Shown here in pieces: positions 58,853 through 64,000 of a DNA stretch of 64,000 nucleotides (its first letter is position 1; each line of letters starts with the position of its first letter). Below the pieces are notes generated by a model, which searched no databases, was not told the DNA's origin, and worked only from the letters and a program-made list of their open reading frames with translations. The DNA comes from an archaeon (lineage in GTDB: Archaea > Thermoproteota > Nitrososphaeria > Nitrososphaerales > UBA183): positions 62,001 through 126,000 of the forward strand of contig JAJYKR010000003.1 of assembly GCA_021788415.1 (NCBI GenBank), given 5' to 3'. The position numbers and the translations under genes are program-made.

Positions 58853-59764
58853 ATGCCCAGAGGCATGTCATGGCACGACTACAACGACTCCCTGGAGGAG
58901 AGGGGGAGGATCCTCTTCGACCTAGGCTTCGCCAGGAACTGGAATAGGGAGCTCGAAGTGATGAACAGCGACAAGAAGGGGAGGCCGTATGAATTCCCAG
59001 ACTCGTACATCGAGTTCCTCTCGTTCTTCAAGGTAGGGCTGAACGCACCATACAGGGTCATCGAAGGGATGACCGAGGCGCTCTCTGAATACCTCAGGAT
59101 GGTTGAAGAGATGCACTTCACACAGATCAGGAGGAGAGTCCTGGCCATGGTGAGGAAGAAGAAGCCGGAGTGCCTGGACAAGGTTGGCGAAGGGATTCAC
59201 CAGGACGACCCACCGACGGTCGTCGTAGACTCCACCGGCCTCTCGACGACCAACAAGGGCTCCTACATCGAAGCCATGTGGAGGAAGGAGAAGAGGAAGT
59301 TCGTCAAGCTTCACATCGTCGCGGACAGGAAGACAGGGAAGATAGTCGGGTTCCGAGTGACGTCGGAGAAGACCGGGGACACAAAGAAGTTCGTACCGAT
59401 GGTCAGGGAGGTAGCCAGGAAGAGGAAGGTGGCGAAGGCCTACGCAGACTCAGCCTACGACTCGAGGTCGAACTTCAACCTCCTGAGGGAGATCGGGGCT
59501 GAGCCTGCGATAAAGCTCAGGAAGAACGCATCCGAGAAGGCGAAGTGGTCTCCTCTCAGGAAGGAGGAGGCGATGCTGACCCACAGGGTGGGATACGAGG
59601 AATGGAAGAGGCTCAAGGACTACGGCAAGAGGTGGATGGCTGAGATAGTCTTCTCAGCATTCAAGAGGGTGCTGGGGGACACCCTCATGGCGAGGGGATT
59701 CCTCGCCCAGAAGGCAGAGGTGGCGCTGAAGGTCATGCTCTACAACAGGTTCATGTCATTCTGA
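58853..59764 (+). CDS. DDE transposase (IS5-type, PF01609-like)
   Basis: The 303-residue transposase has the catalytic Asp residues in VVVDSTGLS (about 124) and AYADSAYDSR (about 200) and the catalytic Glu in RWMAEIVFSAFKRVLG (about 264, the Y-(2)-R-(3)-E-(6)-K region). N- and C-termini fit the element. ATG 58853; ATG 58865 is also possible. It looks intact. Confidence 0.88.
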   Translation: MPRGMSWHDYNDSLEERGRILFDLGFARNWNRELEVMNSDKKGRPYEFPDSYIEFLSFFKVGLNAPYRVIEGMTEALSEYLRMVEEMHFTQIRRRVLAMVRKKKPECLDKVGEGIHQDDPPTVVVDSTGLSTTNKGSYIEAMWRKEKRKFVKLHIVADRKTGKIVGFRVTSEKTGDTKKFVPMVREVARKRKVAKAYADSAYDSRSNFNLLREIGAEPAIKLRKNASEKAKWSPLRKEEAMLTHRVGYEEWKRLKDYGKRWMAEIVFSAFKRVLGDTLMARGFLAQKAEVALKVMLYNRFMSF

Positions 59765-59825
59765 AGGAGCGAAACAAGCCCCAGCACGCAGGCAGACACC
59801 AAGGTCTGAAGACATCAAGAAACCA

Positions 59826-59840
59826 TTATGCTACAAGCTA
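59826..59840 (-). repeat. Right terminal inverted repeat
   Basis: Complement of the left 15-base repeat. Confidence 0.8.
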
Positions 59841-59849
59841 CCGTTGGGG
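59841..59849 (+). repeat. Target site duplication, right copy
   Basis: CCGTTGGGG, identical to 58760-58768. Confidence 0.8.
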
Positions 59850-59856
59850 CGACGCG

Positions 59857-59864
59857 TTTAATAT
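59857..59864 (+). promoter_or_regulatory. TATA box of the GyrI-like gene
   Basis: TTTAATAT lies just right of the insertion sequence and predicts a start near 59888. It decides ATG 59896. Confidence 0.5.
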
Positions 59865-59895
59865 GGGAAGGGGTCGTCTGCCTCCCGTCAGGGCG

Positions 59896-60357
59896 ATGGC
59901 ACCGGAAGTGACTTTCGCGAAGGCGCCGAAGCTCTTGGTGGCATACATCGAGAGGCGGGGCCCATACGGGGTGATAGGGGATGAGATGAAGCGGCTCAAG
60001 GTATGGATCGACAAGAAGGGGATAGAACAGGCCGGATACCCGTTCTGCCTCTTCTATGACAACCCAGGGGAGACGCCGGCAGAAGAACTCCGGAGCGACG
60101 CCTGCATCCCTGTGGGGAAGGAGTTCACCCCCGAAGGGGAGTTCAGGTTCAAGGAACTCGGAGAAACGGAGATCGCCGAGACGAGGCATGAAGGCCCGCC
60201 GGAAGAGTTCGGGAGGACATACGGGCCTTTCCTCGAGGGGCTCCTGAACCAGGGGTACAGGCTGGACGGCCCAGCGAGGGAGTACTTCATGAGCGTGGCG
60301 GACGTGAAGGGGCCGGGGTCTGGGTTCGTGATACGCCAGCCCATCTCCAAGAAGTAG
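59896..60357 (+). CDS. GyrI-like small-molecule-binding domain protein
   Basis: The 153-residue protein matches the GyrI/AraC-effector-binding fold: VAYIERRGPYGVIGDEM (first half), FCLFYDNPGETPAEELRSDACIPVG cut here for length at its middle, and a second half with RHEGPPEEFGRTYGPFLEG. Such domains bind drugs or other ligands, alone or attached to regulators; this one stands alone. The upstream frame start at 59863 precedes the promoter. Confidence 0.75.
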   Translation: MAPEVTFAKAPKLLVAYIERRGPYGVIGDEMKRLKVWIDKKGIEQAGYPFCLFYDNPGETPAEELRSDACIPVGKEFTPEGEFRFKELGETEIAETRHEGPPEEFGRTYGPFLEGLLNQGYRLDGPAREYFMSVADVKGPGSGFVIRQPISKK

Positions 60358-60396
60358 CTCGCGGTTTGTATAGTCCGACCACGGGGGTCTGACAGG

Positions 60397-61245
60397 TTGG
60401 CCAAAGGAACCGCGAGGCTCGGCCTTGTCCAGATGTCGATGGGGGAGAGCGTCAGCGCCAATGTCGAGAAGGCGGTCGCAGGGGTGGAAAGGGCCGCGAA
60501 AGACGGGGCCGAGGTCGTCTGCCTCCCTGAGCTCTTCGCGTGGCGTTACTTCCCGTCCGCGAGGGGGTCGGCGGCGGAACCGGAGAGGGTCCCCGGGAAG
60601 GTGAGCAGGGCGCTGTCTGCCTCGGCGAGGGGCAACAGGGTCGTCCTCGTGGGCGGTTCGGTCTACGAAGCGGCGGGGAAGAAGCGGTACAACACCAGCC
60701 TGTTGTTCGATGAGAAGGGGCGGATGCTGGCCAGGTACAGGAAGGTGCACCTGCCGCAGGACGAGCACTACTACGAACAGGACTACTTCGAGCCGGGGAG
60801 GGGGTACACTGTCGCAAGGACCAGGGTCGGGAAGGTCGGGACGCTGGTCTGCTTCGACCAGTGGTATCCGGAGGCTGCGAGGGCGAACCGCCTGATGGGA
60901 GCAGACCTCCTGTTCTACCCGACCGCCATAGGATGGGTGGACGGCATAGAGCCGGTCGAAGGGGATTGGAAGGGGGCCTGGGAGGCCGTCCAGGTCGGTC
61001 ACGCCGTGGCGAACAGCGTCGTCGTCTGCGCCGTGAACAGGGTCGGGAAGGAAGGGGGCACCACCTTCTGGGGAGGGTCCTTCGTCTGCGACCAGTTCGG
61101 GAAGGTCCTGCTGAGGGCGGGGGGGAGAGAGGGGGTCTTCACCGTCGACGTGGACATGGGGTTGGGGAAGGCGGTTGAGGAGGGGTGGGGTTTCATGAGG
61201 AACAGGAAGCCGTGGACCTACGGGGTCATCTCGAAGGGCCCATGA
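60397..61245 (+). CDS. aguB: N-carbamoylputrescine amidase
   Basis: The 282-residue nitrilase-family enzyme has the catalytic triad Glu in CLPELFAW, Lys in YRKVHLP and Cys in LVCFDQWYPEAAR. The FDQWYPE segment is characteristic of N-carbamoylputrescine amidase, which makes putrescine, CO2 and ammonia. TTG start at the predicted transcript start of TTTGTATA (60365-60372). It overlaps agmatine deiminase (ATGA), which makes its substrate. Confidence 0.9.
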   Translation: MAKGTARLGLVQMSMGESVSANVEKAVAGVERAAKDGAEVVCLPELFAWRYFPSARGSAAEPERVPGKVSRALSASARGNRVVLVGGSVYEAAGKKRYNTSLLFDEKGRMLARYRKVHLPQDEHYYEQDYFEPGRGYTVARTRVGKVGTLVCFDQWYPEAARANRLMGADLLFYPTAIGWVDGIEPVEGDWKGAWEAVQVGHAVANSVVVCAVNRVGKEGGTTFWGGSFVCDQFGKVLLRAGGREGVFTVDVDMGLGKAVEEGWGFMRNRKPWTYGVISKGP

Positions 61246-62249
61246 AGGAGACACCGGCTGCGCTCGGCTACAGGATGCCAGCGGAGTGGGAGAGGCACGA
61301 GGCGACCTGGCTCTCTTGGCCGAAGGACCCCGACACCTTCCCCCCAGAGATAATCCCCGGGGTGGAAGCGGCATATGTCAGCATGGTCGAGTGCCTCAGC
61401 AAAGGGGAGGAGGTCAGGGTGATGGTGGACGACGAGAAGATGGAGACCAGGGTCAGGTCGCTGCTCCGGAGGGCGGACAGGGTCTCCTATCTCAGGCTGA
61501 AGACGGCCGACGTCTGGGTGAGGGACTACGGGCCAACCTGCGTCCTGGGGAGAGACGTCGCCCTCGTAAGGTGGCGCTTCAACGCCTGGGGGAACAAGTA
61601 CGAAGACCTCCTCCCCGACGACGCGGCGGGGGACGCGCTGGCGGAAGGGACCGGGTGGCGGACCTTCAGGCCGGGGGTGGTCCTCGAGGGGGGGTCGATA
61701 GACGTCGACGGGAAGGGGAGGGTGATGACCACCGAACAGTGCCTCCTGAACCCCAACCGGAACCCGGGGCTGAGGAGGTCGGACCTTGAAGCCATACTGC
61801 GCGACAACCTGGCTGCCGACGACGTCATCTGGCTTGGGAGAGGGATCGAGGGGGACGACACCGACGGACACGTGGACGACATCGCCCGCTTCGTCGGGCC
61901 CGGGAAGGTGGTCGCAGCCGTGGAAGAGAAGCCAGGGGACCCCAACCACGGCCCCCTTTCGGAGAACCTCCGCTTCCTCGGTGCAGAGAAGGGGGTTGAT
62001 GTCCGCACGATCCCCATGCCCCCCAGGGTGGACGCCCCCGACGGGAGGCTCCCTGCGAGCCATCTCAACTTCTACATAGGGAATGACGCGGTGGTCGTCC
62101 CGACCTTCGGCGGGGAAAGCGACGGAGAGGCGCTCAGGACACTGGGAGAGCTATTCCCAGAAAGAGAGGCCGTCGCCATAGACTGCAGGGCCCTGGTTCA
62201 TGGGCTGGGAACCCTCCACTGCGTCACTCAGCAGGTCCCTTCTCTCTAA
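61242..62249 (+). CDS. aguA: Agmatine deiminase
   Basis: The 335-residue enzyme converts agmatine to N-carbamoylputrescine. It has the family segments ATWLSWPKDPDTFP, VRDYGPTCV, EGGSIDVDG, DDTDGHVDDIARF with the active His/Asp, and the nucleophilic Cys in GTLHCVTQQ near the end. The frame opens at 61185, but ATG 61242 overlaps the aguB stop and gives the proper start. Convergent with thrS, stops adjacent. Confidence 0.92.
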   Translation: MKETPAALGYRMPAEWERHEATWLSWPKDPDTFPPEIIPGVEAAYVSMVECLSKGEEVRVMVDDEKMETRVRSLLRRADRVSYLRLKTADVWVRDYGPTCVLGRDVALVRWRFNAWGNKYEDLLPDDAAGDALAEGTGWRTFRPGVVLEGGSIDVDGKGRVMTTEQCLLNPNRNPGLRRSDLEAILRDNLAADDVIWLGRGIEGDDTDGHVDDIARFVGPGKVVAAVEEKPGDPNHGPLSENLRFLGAEKGVDVRTIPMPPRVDAPDGRLPASHLNFYIGNDAVVVPTFGGESDGEALRTLGELFPEREAVAIDCRALVHGLGTLHCVTQQVPSL

Positions 62250-63944
62250 TCACTTGTGAGCGGCGCTCTCCGCCGTCACCCGAGACACGAAGTCGTCCAG
62301 CTTCACCCCGAAGTTCTGCTCCCCACCCCTCGTCCTGACCGCGACCGTCTTGGAGTCTTCTTCCTTCTTCCCGACCACCAGCATGTAGGGGATCCTCTGG
62401 AGCTGGGCGTTGCGTATCTTCGCCCCCATGGTCCCGCTGGCGAAGTCGCCCTCTGACCTGATTCCACCCTCCCTCAAGGCCACCAGGACCGACCTCGCGT
62501 ACGGAAGGTGCTCGTCGGAGAGGGGGATCACCTCCACCTGCACTGGCGAGAGCCAGACCGGGAGGACCCCCCTGTAGTGCTCGAGCATTATCCCCATGAA
62601 CCGCTCCAGGGTCCCCAGGATGGTCCGGTGTAGCACCACGGGGGTGTGCTCCTTCCCGTCCGAGCCGGTGTAGGCGAGCTTGAACCGCTTGGGCATCTGC
62701 ATGTCGAGCTGGAAGGTCCCGCACTGCCACTCCCTCCCGAGGGAGTCTCTGATGTCGACGTCGATCTTGGGCGAGTAGAAGTTCCCCTCCTTTTCCTTGA
62801 TCTCGTACTTCCACCCCTTGCTCTTCACGACCCGGATCAGGGTGTCTGTGGCGCGCTCCCACTCTTCGTCCGTCCCCATGTGGTCGTCGGGCCTGGTCGA
62901 GATCTTCACCTTGTATTCCAGCCCGAAGACCCTGTACACCCGCTCCATCATGTCGAGCATCTTCGAGAGCTCCTCTTCTGCCTGGTCCTCGGTGGCGATT
63001 ATGTGGGCGTCGTCCTGGGAGAGCATCTTCACCCGGAATAGGCCGCTGGCGACGCCGCTCAGCTCGTTCCTGTAGAGGGGGTCGAAAGTGGCGTACCTCA
63101 CCGGGAGGTCGCGAAAGCTCCATTTCCTTGTCTTGTAGATCAGGAAGTGCGAAGGGCAGTTCATCGGCTTCATCCCCATCTCCTCGTCCCCCATCGAGGT
63201 GAGGAACATGTTGTCCTTGTAGTGGGCCGAGTGCCCGCTCACCTGCCAGAGGGCGGTGTTGGCCAGGCTCGGGGTGCTGACCTCCTGATACTCTCCCTTG
63301 GCAAGCTCCACCCTCATGAAGTCGATCAGAGCGTTCCTGACCCTGAGCCCCTTCTCGTGGAGGAACACCATTCCTGGGGAGACCTCCTGGAGGCTGAAGA
63401 GGTCCTGGCGCTCCCCGATTATCCTATGGTCCGTCTCCGGGAGGGCTCCGAAGTCGCTCTTCTTCAGCCTGGCCATGGCCTCCTCGGCCGAAAGCTCCCG
63501 CTTGGCTTTCGGGCGCTGCGCCGCCGGGGCTCCCCCGTGGGAGTAGCTCCTGGACATCTCGGCCAGCGGGTGCCCCTTCACCTTGATCTGGAGCGCCTTG
63601 GTCCACCCGAAGGGCGCCCTGCGGACGTCGATCCCCGCGGCCGCGGCCTCCTTCTCCATCGCGAGCAGCAGGGGGAGCGCCACCTCTGGAGGCGCGAGGC
63701 TCTGGCTCAGGTGGGCGAACGGGTAGATGAGGACCCTCTTCGCCCCGAGCTTCCCCAAGAAGGCCTTGGTCTCTGCGACTGACTGCTTCGCCAGCTCGAG
63801 GTCGTCCCCTCCCTCAAAGGCAGTGAAGAGGACCACGATGTCGTCCTCCCTGACGGGCTTGGGCTCGATCTCCTCCGCCATCTTGATCTCCTTCTTGACA
63901 GGGGTGTACTCGATGAAGTCGGCATGCATCTGGAGGATCTTCAT
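62250..63944 (-). CDS. thrS: Threonyl-tRNA synthetase, archaeal type
   Basis: The 564-residue class II enzyme starts MKILQMHADFIEY, the archaeal N-terminal editing domain (D-aminoacyl-tRNA deacylase-like). The catalytic core has the zinc ligand Cys in MNCPSHFLIY, motif 2 VRYATFDPLYRNELSGVASG and motif 3 HRTILGTLERFMGIMLEHY; the anticodon-binding domain follows from LSPVQVEVIPLSD. It probably continues an operon from the gene ending at 63959. Confidence 0.95.
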   Translation of the reverse strand: MKILQMHADFIEYTPVKKEIKMAEEIEPKPVREDDIVVLFTAFEGGDDLELAKQSVAETKAFLGKLGAKRVLIYPFAHLSQSLAPPEVALPLLLAMEKEAAAAGIDVRRAPFGWTKALQIKVKGHPLAEMSRSYSHGGAPAAQRPKAKRELSAEEAMARLKKSDFGALPETDHRIIGERQDLFSLQEVSPGMVFLHEKGLRVRNALIDFMRVELAKGEYQEVSTPSLANTALWQVSGHSAHYKDNMFLTSMGDEEMGMKPMNCPSHFLIYKTRKWSFRDLPVRYATFDPLYRNELSGVASGLFRVKMLSQDDAHIIATEDQAEEELSKMLDMMERVYRVFGLEYKVKISTRPDDHMGTDEEWERATDTLIRVVKSKGWKYEIKEKEGNFYSPKIDVDIRDSLGREWQCGTFQLDMQMPKRFKLAYTGSDGKEHTPVVLHRTILGTLERFMGIMLEHYRGVLPVWLSPVQVEVIPLSDEHLPYARSVLVALREGGIRSEGDFASGTMGAKIRNAQLQRIPYMLVVGKKEEDSKTVAVRTRGGEQNFGVKLDDFVSRVTAESAAHK

Positions 63945-63958
63945 GTCGGTCCTACCAC

Positions 63959-64000
63959 CTAGCGCGCTCTAGCGTCCTTGACTTCTTCGTCGCCTTCTTC
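63959..64000 (-). CDS. 3' end of an unknown gene (partial)
   Basis: The minus-strand frame enters the window at its right edge and ends EEGDEEVKDARAR with TAG at 63959-63961. The acidic tail is all that can be seen. It lies 14 bases before thrS, so the two are likely in one transcript. Confidence 0.4.
   Translation of the reverse strand, partial: EEGDEEVKDARAR

Larger units (their letters stand above)
58769..59840 (+). mobile_element. Complete insertion sequence, IS5/DDE type (1072 bp)
   Basis: The element has perfect 15-base inverted repeats, TAGCTTGTAGCATAA at 58769-58783 and its complement at 59826-59840, extended by an imperfect TGATGTCT block on each side. A 9-base target duplication flanks it. 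It encodes a full DDE transposase. It landed between the short MscS gene and a GyrI-like gene, in their shared upstream region. Confidence 0.85.

Noticed and set aside
1..64000. CRISPR array, rRNA or tRNA genes
   Set aside because: No regularly spaced repeats, rRNA segments or full cloverleaf were seen on either strand.

Overview
The window is archaeal chromosome of high GC content, densely packed on both strands. Archaeal markers are TFB (a TFIIB homologue), RNA polymerase subunit Rpo12/RpoP, family-B DNA polymerase, archaeal-type ProRS, GlyRS and ThrRS, HMG-CoA synthase with thiolase and a DUF35 partner, and a CDP-alcohol (archaeal lipid) transferase. Ribosomal protein S26e (12773-13048) is found in TACK/Asgard archaea and eukaryotes but not in most Euryarchaeota. 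I therefore infer a TACK archaeon, plausibly a heterotrophic relative of Thaumarchaeota/Nitrososphaeria or Bathyarchaeia; species cannot be told from this window. Many genes have a T/A-rich TATA element 25-30 bases before a TTG, GTG or ATG start. Leaderless transcription is thus the rule, and I used it to choose starts.

Layout: 1-3.7 kb holds membrane proteins, ProRS and a PfkB kinase. 3.8-5.0 kb is a lone TnpB gene with a possible guide RNA. 5.2-12.7 kb is a nucleoside module: lipoprotein-type binding protein, double ABC ATPase, two permeases, nucleoside hydrolase, and on the other strand a ribokinase-like kinase coupled to deoxyribose-phosphate aldolase. Together these would import nucleosides, split them and send the pentose to central metabolism. 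12.8-14.4 kb is an S26e gene that seems to have been invaded by a homing-endonuclease-like element. 14.4-19.7 kb holds a secreted cyclophilin, an epimerase, two glycosyltransferases and a CDP-alcohol transferase (cell surface and lipids). 20.1-26.1 kb is ETF-QO/EtfA/EtfB next to two head-to-head malate dehydrogenases (electron transfer and central carbon).

26.2-34 kb carries small zinc-ribbon proteins, a membrane protein/winged-helix pair, a DRG GTPase, a C2H2-TM protein, a zinc dehydrogenase, an LsrF-like aldolase, a CPBP protein and a dUTPase-fold protein. 34-37 kb is a regulator facing an unusual YhfC-like/ABC-2 fusion permease with its ATPase. 37-45 kb has TFB, an XRE regulator, a glycosyltransferase, a DUF92 protein, GlyRS and a Na+/H+ antiporter. 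45-48 kb is the first part of the mevalonate pathway plus rpoP. 48-51 kb is a gene-poor stretch followed by a DegT aminotransferase and a short glycosyltransferase. 51-57 kb has intein-bearing DNA polymerase B and an ABC-2 exporter. 57-60 kb has two MscS channels and an intact insertion sequence. 60-64 kb has the agmatine-to-putrescine genes and ThrRS.

The most unusual observation is at S26e. Its last 15 codons occur twice, at 13001-13045 and, diverged, at 14266-14310. The second copy lies beyond an inserted LAGLIDADG-like ORF. This looks like a mobile endonuclease gene that brought its own replacement 3' end for an essential ribosomal protein gene. The DNA polymerase intein has an atypical Gly-Gln C-terminus and sits among extein codons of foreign-looking composition.
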